From: Pilasporangium apinafurcum
Taxonomy: Eukaryota > Oomycota > Peronosporomycetes > Pythiales > Pythiaceae
Length of the DNA stretch: 51,260 nucleotides
NCBI GenBank assembly: GCA_001600495.1
Contig: BCKE01000103.1
Location: 1-51,260 of the forward strand
Direction: 5' to 3'
This document shows, piece by piece, positions 11,322 to 22,015 of this stretch (position 1 is its first letter; every line of letters starts with the position of its first letter). A program made the translations under genes and the position numbers. Under the pieces are notes generated by a model, which had not been told where the DNA came from, did no database searches, and saw only the letters and a list, made by a program, of their open reading frames with translations.

Positions 11322-12118
11322 CACCCCCCTAGCTACGCTGGGCATACACTTACACTGTAACTTTATCACAAATCATCTACATAAGTATGGCTAAAAAAGT
11401 TCTTATTCACATATTTGTCCACTGATTCTCCGTTTTTTCGTGTCTCTCTCGCTTTCTTCGCCATTCGAGGCTGTAGACAGATCAGAAAGGAGAAATGATT
11501 TGGGAATCGTGATAACGGAAGATGGAGGTTCCTCGTGACTCTATCCAGCTGCCTTTGTATGTGCATAGATCGCACTGGAATGGCATTCGGCGTCGATTAT
11601 ATGGGAAACTCAGATGGAATAAAAGATGACTCGATATCACTTGAGAAATGTGTTGAAAGATACAGTACGTACCTAACGAGAGAGAGCGAGAACAGTAACG
11701 AAACGATACCGTATCTTGCTTGGAAAAACACCGTATCTCAAGAGGCACCAGCGGCTGCCGGCTACATAAGCATCAATCGCGTTTCCCTACCAATTTAAAA
11801 TTTTTATATAATATTACAGGTAATTTGAAACTGCCAGATTATTGATTACGTAGTGGATGTCGAAACCCATCCATGTGTTTGTGGAGGTAATGAGATCGCC
11901 CCGTTTGAACAAAAAAGTCGGTTTAGGTAACTTTTTTTTAGTTCCACGGGCACTTGGACAGCCAGGTGCGGTATACAATAATCTTTATTACGTATTTCAG
12001 CCAATGACCATCGCCAAAATGAGCAGTTGGGCACTCCGTCTCTTCGTGTGTGTGATGTGGGTTGTGAGGATCCATCAGGTTATATACTTAGGGAGTGGGT
12101 TATTAGGGTAATCGAAAG
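11322..12118. other. intergenic between phosphatase paralogues
   Basis: About 800 bases. An 87-codon frame at 11535-11798 has no recognisable domain and no counterpart near the paralogue, so I do not call it a gene. The downstream part should carry the promoter of the second phosphatase. Confidence 0.5.
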
Positions 12119-14551
12119 ATGCAGCAGGGAAGCCCAGTCGTGGTGGAGAAGACAACGATGGCAACGGACACATTGCCGCGCTACGACTCTTCCAGCCACC
12201 ACAATTGGTCCGACTGGACGCCTCAGCACCGGCTCGTGAAGAATCATCCTTCATCACAAGCCTGTGACAGCAACAGCAGCAGTCAGTGCAGCAATAGCAG
12301 CAACAACGGAAGTAGCAGTTGTAACAGCTCGGTCAGTCATAGCGGCTCGGTCAGTGGCGAAGAAGAACGCACTGTCCATACGATCATGTCGGTGGGAGAT
12401 GAGCGCAAACCCAAGACCCGCAGCGAGGAGGAGCACAAGGAAACAATAAATAATGATAGCGCCGTTGAGGCTCGACTGTTGCTTCAACCGACAAGACTCC
12501 AGCAACAAGTGCAACAGCAAATAATTAAGTCTACTACTACAACGACAACAGCAACTGCAGCAGCGATCCCGAAACGGAAAGTGCGCGTAGGGCGTGTGAG
12601 CTGCCAGTGGATGTATAACCAAGTGCAAGCTGCACGTGGACTCATCTTAATCGACACGCGACCGCCGGATGCATATGATGAAGATACGATCCCATCAGCG
12701 ATTAATATCCCCCCTATGGCGAATTGCTATTCGCTGGACGACGTAGAAGCAGGCATGCCCGAGGAGCAACGGTATCTGTTCTCGGCAAAAAAACGGCATT
12801 TGCGGGAGGTCGTGCTCTTTGGCGAAGTCGTCAAAACAGTGAGCAGCAGCACTACGATTCGAAGCAGCAGGAAAGAGACAAATGTAGGTCAAGATTCTTG
12901 GCTGCGATACCTAGAGCGATTGATTGTGCAGGATGGGCTCGTGACGAGTGTCAAGTGTTTATGGGACGGGTTTATTACGTTCAAATACCGGTATCCGTTC
13001 TATACGACGTCAGCGATGTTGGATGAGATTTCACGCGGATTGACGCGCACACATAGTGGCACACACAATTTAAATTACCCGAATGAAATCCTAGAGGGTT
13101 TTCTCTTTCTTGGGAACATGTGGCATGCGCAATCGAAGCAGGTAATCAAACATCTCGGTATTACGCATGTAGTCAACGCCAGCTTGGATGTTGATGACGT
13201 GTTTATCAATGATGGTGTGAAATACCTTGGCGTGAAGATCAAGGACAAACCAGATTCGGACATTGCCGCGTACTTTGACTCGACTTTTGCGTTCATCGAG
13301 TCGGCGAAACGCACACAGCATGGCAAAGTGCTTGTGCATTGCACACAAGGGATCTCGCGGTCGGCAACACTGGTGATAATGTATTTAATGCGTGCCCATA
13401 ATTGGTCGCTCGTGACTGCAGTCAACTTTTCTTTGGCGAGCAGGGGAGTCGTCTATCCGAACGAAGGATTTGTGCGCGCACTCATGGTCGAAGAATTCCG
13501 CCTTTACAATGGTAATAGCATGACCATTGAAGAGATTGACACGTTGTTACAACATCAACTGCCTGATCGTCCACTACCTCTGCAAATCCGGAACCAAAAA
13601 TCTGAAAACTGCTCGCAATGCAACAAGATCTTTTCACTGCTAGAATGGAAGCATAAGTGTAGTTACTGTCGCAAGGATTTTTGCAGCAAATGCTCTAGTA
13701 CTCGACTGGCGAATCCGGATCGTGAGAAACGCATGATCAACATCGAAGATGAAGGTCGTCCACGGCGTGTGTGTGATTGTTGTGTGAGCCGCTTGTGGAA
13801 GATCAATCTCCCACGGTCAAGAAAAGGGATTCAAGGAAGGTATATGCAGTGCAAGCATTTGAATGTGAACAGTTTGTCGACGTTCGGTCGTCCAGTATGT
13901 ATATCATATTTTGAAGGCACAGATCCTCAACTGGTCGTCGATGTGATCAAGACTCGTTTCGAAGTTCAGTCAACACAGATCATCGATATCTCGCTGGAGA
14001 ATGGAGAGCCTGTGGAGAATCTTGCTGAGCTGCCGGATGAAGCAGTCGTTTTTGTCTCAATTGGAAAGGCAGGAAATGTGCAGGACACCAAGATCAAGGT
14101 GCAACAGCAGCGAAGCTGGCAGCACCATCTCCAAAAAGCCTTGAGCTCTCCGAAGGAACGTGCGATGCGTGAACGTTCTTCATCTGAAGGTAATATGGAT
14201 GGTCTTCAAACCCAGGCACTACAGGAAGCAGATATTCCTCGTACTCGATCTTTTCAAACCGAGACAGCAACATCAGCACCAGATACGGCTGTATCAGATG
14301 TCATGAATGCCAAGTTTCGTGAACTCTGGCAGCTGTCGTTTCCGAACATGGGCATGATCGAACGCGAAGACCTCCTTCAAATTTGCAACCCTAGCATCTT
14401 GATGGACGTAATGATAATAATTAGCAGTCTCTCTTGCGGCGCCATGACGCTCCAGAACGTGAACCGTCGACTCGTAGAATTAGGACACACCGAGACTGAC
14501 CGGCAAGTCGTGACAAAAATGCTGGATAAGGTGCTGCGTGTACAACGGTAG
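12119..14551 (+). CDS. rhodanese-like / dual-specificity phosphatase with FYVE-type zinc finger (copy 2)
   Basis: Single-exon gene of 810 residues from ATG 12119. Residues 1-155 are Ser/Asn/Gln-rich and probably disordered. A rhodanese-like domain lies at about 158-310 (LILIDTRPPDAYDE). The phosphatase domain spans about 319-470, with HCTQGISRSA near 407 and the acid Asp in KIKDKPDSDI. A FYVE-type finger lies at about 496-560 with all four Cys pairs (CSQC, CSYC, CSKC, CDCC) and a final RVC. However, the basic RRHHCR core typical of PI3P binders is replaced by KHKCSYC, so endosome binding is not assured. Residues 720-810 form a helical domain I do not recognise. It is a paralogue of the upstream gene. 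Inference: the finger targets the phosphatase to a membrane or partner. Confidence 0.92.
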   Translation: MQQGSPVVVEKTTMATDTLPRYDSSSHHNWSDWTPQHRLVKNHPSSQACDSNSSSQCSNSSNNGSSSCNSSVSHSGSVSGEEERTVHTIMSVGDERKPKTRSEEEHKETINNDSAVEARLLLQPTRLQQQVQQQIIKSTTTTTTATAAAIPKRKVRVGRVSCQWMYNQVQAARGLILIDTRPPDAYDEDTIPSAINIPPMANCYSLDDVEAGMPEEQRYLFSAKKRHLREVVLFGEVVKTVSSSTTIRSSRKETNVGQDSWLRYLERLIVQDGLVTSVKCLWDGFITFKYRYPFYTTSAMLDEISRGLTRTHSGTHNLNYPNEILEGFLFLGNMWHAQSKQVIKHLGITHVVNASLDVDDVFINDGVKYLGVKIKDKPDSDIAAYFDSTFAFIESAKRTQHGKVLVHCTQGISRSATLVIMYLMRAHNWSLVTAVNFSLASRGVVYPNEGFVRALMVEEFRLYNGNSMTIEEIDTLLQHQLPDRPLPLQIRNQKSENCSQCNKIFSLLEWKHKCSYCRKDFCSKCSSTRLANPDREKRMINIEDEGRPRRVCDCCVSRLWKINLPRSRKGIQGRYMQCKHLNVNSLSTFGRPVCISYFEGTDPQLVVDVIKTRFEVQSTQIIDISLENGEPVENLAELPDEAVVFVSIGKAGNVQDTKIKVQQQRSWQHHLQKALSSPKERAMRERSSSEGNMDGLQTQALQEADIPRTRSFQTETATSAPDTAVSDVMNAKFRELWQLSFPNMGMIEREDLLQICNPSILMDVMIIISSLSCGAMTLQNVNRRLVELGHTETDRQVVTKMLDKVLRVQR

Positions 14552-14774
14552 TAAACAAACAAGTGACGTGAAGAAGCAAAATTGGTGGTGGTATGAAAAA
14601 TTGTTTGACCTAGAGAGAAATAATGCTGTAATCTTCGATAATAACACAACCATCACACAGCATTTGCTTAAGTTATCCTGGTCGTTATTCATCTATATGA
14701 ATGATGCGCTGTTTCATGTATCTGCTTTCTTCGCTCATAATGGGTAACTACTCAAGCGATTCCAAACCGGCAGC

Positions 14775-16354
14775 TCAAAACTTGGCGTCTTTCTCTTGTG
14801 GATACACATACTCGGTGCCGTCCATCTTGATGCGGCATCGATGCACCGTCAAGCTGAACTGAAGTTTTGGCAGCAAGTTCATCGTATTGGCATGTTTGGG
14901 TGTAGAAACCGATGCTGGTGTTGTTCTATATGGCACACGTATAACCACAACAACTTGTTAACACAAGGCAATCATCTCTGACTTATCAGCGTCACTTGAT
15001 TCGAATTATACCTCGCCGAGCCATTGAGAATCGTCGTGATTGCTAATGCCGCACCAACAGTAAGGCAACACTTGTGGGACCAGTGGAAGCCGTCGACACC
15101 ATATAACAAATGCACAAACAAGCACATGAGCAAGAAGCCAATGCTGGAGCCTTCGTCCGTCCATTCCACCCACTTGGGCAGGCTCTGTGGTGTGTGGTTA
15201 CCACGCTTGGGTGATTTCACGTGTGACGCTTGTGATACGACTTTGCATGTCACCGATACTGCAATATACAGAAAGCTATATCATTAGCACACGATACAGG
15301 AAGAGATAATGTGATAATCCGAGGTACCTTCAATATCCGTAGGTGCATCCGAATCGGTCACCTCAATCCAGCAGGCTCGACCAGCGTCCCAACTACCCAT
15401 AAGTGCTTGAGTTCCGATGCGACCAATACCTCCGCTCTGCAACAAGATCACACATGCGCCTCCTGGTGGCACAACGCCCAAGTCCAGCACTTCTCCCCAC
15501 GCCAACCGTCGCTTGATTACTTCTTCCATGGGCTTTGTGTCTCGTTCGCTTATTCGAACGACGGAGACCATGGCGATCCGTGGAGGCGACGTTTCCTGTG
15601 GATTGAGAAAGAGGACGCTTTTATATTCTACTTCCATCACGCCACACCACAGACGACACACATAGATGCATCTGCGTGTAAGCAAGCAAATCAACTTACG
15701 AAAAACGAAAACAGTTCATGGTGCCTCGCGAGCAGCGTGGGACTGGGTAAGGCCTCAGAAAACGAAGTTGTGGACTCACGTCTTTCCAGGTTGTCAGCAC
15801 GCAGCGCCTTGCGCTGCTCTTCAATGGCGATGGACCAGCTTTCGCAGGTCGATGCTTCGCTCACAGGTGTGCGCATCAGGAATGAGCGAGTATCCTGCAA
15901 TCACCAAACGTACATTTAACCAAAGTCTGTCTTTAGTACGTCTTCATGCATCAGCAACACGTCACAAACAGAAAAGATCTTACGGTTGTAATTTCTAGGT
16001 AGTAATGCTCGGCACCTGGCTCGATAGCTGACGACGGCACCTCATCTTCAGGCATCGCACGCACGGACTTGATTGCAGCCAATGACAACTACCAAAACCA
16101 CAGATCATTATGAGAGCTACATGTTCGCTAACAGCTCCATTGCAAAGATACAGATCAAGGGAAAAACTCACGTGTCCACGCTCTTCACCGAGCAGCTCCG
16201 CATCTGTCACTTTGCGGAAATAATGCAGTGACTCCGGCGTGAGGATGAAGAGTCGCGAAGCCCATCCGCCACGCACAGCGCCATCGCGGCGCTTCTCCAG
16301 CTGTCCACAGAAAAGCACGCGGCCGTAGAGGCCATACTCCATCGTCATCGTCAT
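14775..16354 (-). CDS. PH-domain protein with C-terminal hydrophobic segments
   Basis: Six exons: 16354-16172, 16088-15984, 15894-15700, 15595-15328, 15258-15012 and 14925-14775, giving 382 residues with consistent phases. The first three exons form a pleckstrin homology domain (GRVLFCGQLEKRR, RLFILTPESLHYF, HYYLEITTDTRSFLM, CESWSIAIEEQRKAL). PH domains bind phosphoinositides or proteins at membranes. The middle exon (RIAMVSVVRISERDTKPM) is not assigned. Exon 5 holds one or two hydrophobic stretches (GFLLMCLFVHLLYGV and CCLTVGAALAITTI), suggesting membrane anchoring. The gene is divergent from ARPC2 across a 187-base gap. The exon 4 donor GTACCT is unusual. The exon 3/4 junction is the only one tried that keeps the frame open. 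Confidence 0.75.
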
Positions 16355-16423
16355 TGTGTGGCGTTATGCGACGTGAAGGGGTTTCTTGCAGTCGTATCTC
16401 TTCGGGTTTTCCCGCTATATCTC

Positions 16424-16481
16424 CCGGTAAAATGACAGAAAATACCGGAGGTCACTTCAACCTTAACGGTATTTTTACCGG
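16424..16481. promoter_or_regulatory. cluster of four CCGGTA / TACCGG half-sites in a bidirectional promoter
   Basis: The 187-base gap between the divergent PH-domain and ARPC2 genes carries CCGGTA at 16424-16429, TACCGG at 16443-16448 and the perfect hairpin CGGTATTTTTACCG at 16467-16480, whose right arm is part of TACCGG 16476-16481. The arms form two inverted pairs. This spacing suggests a dimeric DNA-binding site serving one or both genes. The factor is unknown. Confidence 0.4.
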
Positions 16482-16541
16482 TTTAGCGTAATCTGACGAT
16501 ACACAGCATAACAGGAAAGACAGAGAAGGAAGCAGGGAGAC

Positions 16542-18081
16542 ATGTTGTTTCTGGAGAACGAGAACAAGATTATTAAGGAAGTGCTTGGCGGACGCCTAGG
16601 GGAAAAGTGCGTATGATGGAATGGTGGTAGTGGTGTGTGAGTTGCGGCGTAGTTATCTGATGGAATGATGGCATTTCTTGTTCGGTTGGTGTCTTGTTTG
16701 GTAGAGCCCCTCGCCCAGTTGAACCTCTTGAGATCCGATTGTGCGATTTTGATGGTAAGTGTGGAGAGGGAATGCGTTGGGTTTGGGGCATAGTAGCTTA
16801 GTAACGTAACCTTGGTTGTGCGTATGTGCACGTTCACAGATGTCCAATATGATATCTCTATCGCGAACAACCTGTTGACGATCTCGATGTCGTATCCCCC
16901 CTACAAAACTTTGGAAGGGTATGCTATCAATAAAAAATCAGCTCTTTCATGTCTGCTGTTGGTCTAGATAGTAAACTTGGCAGCTTGTGTTTTGCTTTGT
17001 TGACTTGTGTGCAGGTTGGGTGTGCAGCAGATGTTTAGCACGACGTACCCAGAGTTCACAATTGCTCCTACCAAAGCCGGTTACGACTTGTCACTTCAAG
17101 TGAACGTAGATGTCATTACACCTACCAACTCAGGTACCGTGAACTTTCAATGTGCTGTTGAGCGATTTACAAGAGTAATGGATCGTGTTTATCTGTAAAC
17201 ACTAATGTGGATGTGTGTTTATAGCATCCTTCATTGAACGGATTGCGGCTTTAAAGAGAAACATCCTTGCCGCCCCCTTCGAACAGTACGTTATCAGTAG
17301 ATAACAAGAGTGTATATTACAACGACTCAGTAATCTGTCTTACTAACAATCTACTGTTATTTGCTTCTTGTACATAAAGTTGCTTTGAAGCGCTGCACAA
17401 TGGAAACGCCACGTCGCTCACGCCTGTGCAGATCCCCTTCCGTCGTACCGAGACGATATATGTGCTGCCCCAAGCGGATCGTATTGTCATTGTCTACTCA
17501 ATCTGCTTTGATGACAAGACCGACCAAGCCATCGCACGCGTGTTTCTTCAGGTACTATGCGGTTTTCACTTCTGTGTGTATCGCATATGTCTTCGTTTTC
17601 CAATAACACGTACATGTTGTGTTTGTCTGATAGGATTTTGTGGACACTCGTCGAACGGTGAACAATGCACCTCCTGCTGCCTTCAGCAAAGACCCACCGC
17701 TTGAACTTCGTGGCGCTTCAGGGCTACGGAACTCGCCCGATCTCGTCGGCTACCTCAGTCTCGCGATCTTCCCCTCCCATGTCGATACGAAGGAGAAGCG
17801 CATCAACGCGGCATCGCTCGTCCAGGGTCTGCGCAATTACTTGCACTATCACATCAAAGCCTCGAAGACCTATTTGCACATCCGCATGCGCAAGCGCGTC
17901 GATCTGCTTCTGCAAGGTAGGGCTGACGATCTTGGATAATAATTCATCGTGTGACTATGCATTTTGCACTGACTAATTTTCTTGTGTTGTGGTGATAGTG
18001 CTTAACCGTGCACGTCCAGAGAAAGATCCGTCTAAGACGAACAAGAAGACCATCACGGGTAGAACGTTTGCGCGCGTATAG
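16542..18081 (+). CDS. ARPC2: ARP2/3 complex subunit 2 (p34)
   Basis: Eight exons: 16542-16606, 16705-16754, 16840-16918, 17015-17133, 17225-17285, 17380-17551, 17634-17916 and 17999-18081, giving 303 residues, close to the roughly 300 of animal ARPC2. The start MLFLENENKIIKE and the segments IRLCDFDG, IPFRRTETIYVLP, LRNYLHYHIKASKTYLHIRM and VLNRARPEKDPSKTNKKTI match the family from end to end. ARPC2 is a core scaffold of the seven-subunit ARP2/3 complex that nucleates branched actin; with ARPC4 it contacts the mother filament. It acts in the cytoplasm at the cell cortex and at endocytic sites. Introns are 82-98 bases. All phases agree, so the model is strong. Confidence 0.95.
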
Positions 18082-18327
18082 CCGTTGCGTTTTTGATGGG
18101 AACAACTTGACATTTTTGGCAAGAAGAGCGACAGGAAGAACGTATGCTTAGCTACAAAGGTAGTGAGCAAGAAAGACAGAAAGGTTGAGAAAGAGTAAAC
18201 TTGACATGGAAAAAGAGTACCATCATTACAATCCAGACACTAGCCGTATTTTTATATGATTTGTCTAATAATAATCAGTTGACTAATGCTCTTGATTTCA
18301 GCCAGTCATCGTCGATTGTTTGGTACC

Positions 18328-19049
18328 ATGCTGATCGCCTCATCCACCCGTCGAGTTGCGGCTACTGTGAATGGAAGAGCATGTAGAGACGCTTTGCGAC
18401 GAAGCAGCTCCATCACCGCTGTTCGATTCTTCTCTGACAACAGCACTATATCGACTTCTTCGGTTAATAGCAACCCACTCGGAGGCGATGCAGCATTAAC
18501 AACTCCATCAAAACCACCAACAAAAGCAACATCTCAGACGACCTGGCAGAGCATCGTAATCGGTGAAATCGTGAGTTTCCATCCGCATCCATCAGCCGAT
18601 CGCTTAAACATCTGTCACGTAAATGTGGGCGAACCACAGAACATGCTGCAAATCATTTGTGGAGCCCCCAATGTTCAACAGGGCGCGAAAGTACCTGTGG
18701 CCAAAATTGGCACAAAACTCGCCATGAAGGATGCAGAAAGCGGAGAAGTGTAAGTGTAACTTGCTCTCAATCATCAGTTTATACGTTCAAGCGACTGATA
18801 TGAAAGCATGGTTGCCATTGTCCATGGTTTGTTTGAATGATGCATAGGAAACTCGTAAAAATCAAAAAATCCAAGCTCCGTGGCGAGATGTCGCAGGGTA
18901 TGATCTGCTCCGAAGAAGAGCTTGGTTTAGCAGAAAAGAGTGACGGTATTTTCATCCTAACGGAAGACGCACCGGTGGGGAAGCTCATTCAGGATTGGGA
19001 AGCAATTGCCAGTCGCTTGACGCGAGAGAAGCAAAATGAAACAGAATAG
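18328..19049 (+). CDS. organelle-targeted tRNA-binding domain protein (PheT B1 / EMAP-II-like)
   Basis: Two exons, 18328-18749 and 18848-19049, give 207 residues. The first 40 residues are rich in Arg, Ser and Ala with no acidic residues until about 37 ([20 protein letters not shown]), typical of a mitochondrial presequence. The rest is an OB-fold tRNA-binding domain: [37 protein letters not shown], then [21 protein letters not shown] and [13 protein letters not shown]. This pattern is closest to the B1 domain of bacterial phenylalanyl-tRNA synthetase beta and to free-standing YtpR-type proteins. It probably binds tRNA in the mitochondrion; no catalytic domain is present. ATG 18328 was chosen over an in-frame ATG at 18286 because it places the presequence at the very start; the upstream ATG is possible. 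Confidence 0.85.
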
Positions 19050-19347
19050 ACCCAAAGCAAACACGTTCACCATAACAAGGCAAATAAATGACTATGGAAC
19101 AGAAAATGAACGGCAAGCTCTGCAAATTCTAAATCAGTTTTTTTCATCGTGTATCGATGACATTTACGAAGCATCTAGGATGCTCATGAGGACCACAAGG
19201 AACGATCAAATGAAGGAAGCGATAGAAATACAAAACGTAGCGTACATACAAAACGACGGAGTGGCCATCACACAAATTCAAAAACGCAGTAACTGGCGTG
19301 TCGGCGTGGCGCATCGGGGATCGATAATTGCGAAAAACGAAGAATAA
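19036..19347 (+). CDS. unassigned small frame overlapping the end of the tRNA-binding gene
   Basis: 103 codons starting at an ATG inside the last codons of the previous gene in another frame. The product is polar ([20 protein letters not shown]) with a possible helix [21 protein letters not shown] recognise no domain. It could be 3' untranslated sequence, or antisense to the end of the minus-strand gene that begins at 19985. It is listed only because the composition is not obviously random. Confidence 0.15.
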   Translation: MKQNRPKANTFTITRQINDYGTENERQALQILNQFFSSCIDDIYEASRMLMRTTRNDQMKEAIEIQNVAYIQNDGVAITQIQKRSNWRVGVAHRGSIIAKNEE

Positions 19348-19482
19348 ACGGAGAACAAAATTTTGGCTTGAGGGTTGACATACAAAGATGAAATCGGCAT
19401 CGCTCTGAGAAGGATCACAATTATATGTGCTTCTTCTCTTTGGGTCGTGCAGTGTTCTAAGGGAGGAGGGGTTCGAACTTAC

Positions 19483-19985
19483 CGCTTCAGTGGCATGTTC
19501 GCGACACCATCGAGGAATTCGACGGTCTGATTACCAATCGTCACGTGGAGAAAGCCTGTGGGCTGCTTGTTTTCATATATCGACAATTCTATGGGTGTCG
19601 GTACACCAGGTGAGACCAGCAACACATCCGCTGGTGGTACCATGCCGGTAAATGGCGGCTGATACGTCTTGGCCATCGTCGGATTAGTATACAGCGGCAA
19701 TTGACGCAGTGCATTGACATTGTTCCCTACTGGCATGTGCTTCCCACCTAACAAACCCAGTGTTGCACCAGGTGGCGGTGTTGCCAGATTCAATGCGGAT
19801 GGCTGTAGGGCCACATTCGGTCGAGTTGGTGGTGTCGACGGCATTGGCACCGAGTGGCCCTCGACTGCGAGTGCATTATATCGCAATTGCATCTGGATCT
19901 GCAGTGCCGGATCAATGTTGGTCGTGTAATGTGTGTGTGCGAACGACGGTAACCGCGTTGGAGAACCACGATAGATCGCTGCCAT
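19483..19985 (-). CDS. unknown protein, 3' end unresolved
   Basis: The start is ATG 19985 (MAAIYRGSPTRLPSFAHTHY). 167 codons are open to 19483, where the sequence reads CG then GTAAGTTCG, a good splice donor; without splicing, the frame stops at once as 168 residues. The product is rich in Pro, Leu and Asn, with an ordered-looking segment LLVSPGVPTPIELSIYENKQ and HVTIGNQTVEFLDG. I do not recognise a family. One frame-compatible acceptor would start a last exon at 19404 and end it at 19278, for 209 residues in total, but the added tail is not convincing. The downstream end should be treated as open. Confidence 0.6.
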
Positions 19986-22015
19986 TTTGCTCAGTAGTTC
20001 TTGGTCACTCTAAAGGAAGCTTTGCTTTTCGTTTCTCTTGGCGCCGGCTGGCTTGGCTCGGCTCGTGCTCTTGCCCAAATTCGAAACCAAGGCGCTTCTG
20101 TAGTCCGATGGGAATGGAAGAGTGAGCTGATGCTTGCGGCCAGGCAAAGCCAAACCACAAAGAAAGAAAACCCAATTACCCAATGAGAAAATTCCACACC
20201 AATCGATTTTTAGCCAATAAAAAATTGACAAATAAGTTACAAATAAAATGATTTGATGAAAAGGGAAGGGCTTGTAGTGGGAGATACTCTGAAGCTTGCG
20301 TCGATGTTGATGGCAACACAAAGCGAACGACAGGGGTACACATCTGCTTCATGACATCCATCAACACAGTAGAATGTGTTGTCTTGCGTGAAAACGGAAA
20401 TCTATGCTTTGTTGCAGTCACAAAATCATCAGTAGCTAGATTAGTAAACTCATTTATGTTCTTTCTGTTGTATTAATGTGCACTCGAGAGGGCAGCACGT
20501 AATAATAGTGAACAACAGCAGTAGCCTCAAAAAAAATCTAAAACCGAGTTTAACCCGATCGAGGGCGAAATCCTGCATGTATCCATTAAATAAATATCAG
20601 AAAAATGTCACATAAACCGGACCCGATGGTTTTCAGTGCGGGTAAGATCGCAATGAACCCGGATATGAAAATGACATCGAAGAACAACACGCTCCTAATA
20701 TAAGAACTATACAGATGTTATACATACTTGTCTGATCTTATATCTATAAGAACAATAATAGACTAAAACGAACCATGCAGTATTTAACACGCACACTGAA
20801 ATACTTCAACTAAACGTCGACGAAATATTGGTAAAGCGATTGTTGAACCATATCTGATTGCAACTGAGCTCGAAATTTGTATACCACTGGTTGTGTCATT
20901 GTCGACTTCTAATGACTAAGTGTTCTTTCTGTCTACGTGTATACATCGGTGCCTCCTGACTGAATTAGCTGGCCCTAATTTTTAGCCAATTAGAGTCAAT
21001 TTTTATAGTGACCAGCTATAGCCCATTTTTGTAGGTCCATAAAGGGCCAAACTCAATAAAGAGCTCTGTGTAAAAATGCGAGCTTGTGTTAGGTTCAATT
21101 TTTATTATTTACGGATTATTCATAAATAAAATGCTACAGGACATGGAAAATACCATAACAGTCACTATTATCATGTCACTAAAGATGAACATGCCTCAAG
21201 TATAGGAATTTGTAAGTTGACCATCGATTCTTGCTCTTTGCCTCTATCTCCCATTTATCTTATCAGTAGGATATACTTTGACGTGGTTTCTGAGGACACG
21301 GAAAATCAAAGCGATTATGCAGAAACTGTGGTGCAATAGTATCGATGCGAAAGGAAGGTAAACATTATACTAAAAACATCTCTCAAGAATGAACACTTAG
21401 TTTCCTGGATCCATTGAGTCCAAGTGTCGGAGATGCCTACTTCGCGGTTGTTTAGTCTTAACTAACTTTTGTTTGTTGAGTCCGACCCAGATAAAAAACA
21501 GGAGATCCTCTCTGAGCTATCTATTGCTATCTTACATGATCTTTGGAGATTGTATAGCGAGATTTTTCTAGATTTCATTTGGTTAAAGTATGCTCACTTT
21601 TGGACTAACCATTAGGGCTCATAGCAAATTATTCTTATATAGAGGATTATATGTATCCCAGTTAGGAAGAGATGGCTATCACTGAAGCGAGTTTGTGTAT
21701 GCATTAGAAACTATTTGTTTTCAAAGCGTGGATAACTATACCTGCCATTCTCTCTCGCTCTTTTTGAGCGTGATACTAAAGAACAAAGACCGAGTTTCGC
21801 ATGTCCAACACCCAAGCATCAATTACTCAATTCAAGAGCTTTCATTTCTTCATAACATCTCCAAGAATACAGTCATTGTATCACTGCTTCTTTGAGGTTG
21901 CTCACATTGTAACATGAATAAGTTTGTGGTGATAGGCTGAGTAGTTCAGTATGTACATTCCATTTGCACGCGGCAAAAGAATACGACAGAGAAAAAAGTC
22001 TTCACCACAAATCAC
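19986..22015. other. 2 kb gene-free, AT-rich stretch
   Basis: About 2 kb with no frame showing protein-like composition on either strand. I see no tRNA-like fold, no transposase or reverse-transcriptase motif and no obvious tandem repeat. It is the longest empty stretch in the window and lies directly next to the inverted DUF1348 copy. It may be decayed sequence or a distal regulatory region. Confidence 0.5.

Noticed and set aside
15311-15919. 202-codon + strand frame
   Set aside because: Antisense to exons of the PH-domain gene, whose spliced model is frame-consistent.
19456-19483. 26-base intron joining the unknown minus-strand gene to the next AG
   Set aside because: All well-supported introns in the window are 60 bases or longer, so this joint is unlikely even though the phase fits.
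19440-19485. GGTTCGAA box resembling a tRNA B box
   Set aside because: No matching acceptor stem or anticodon arm can be folded around it, and it lies at a splice donor of the minus-strand gene.
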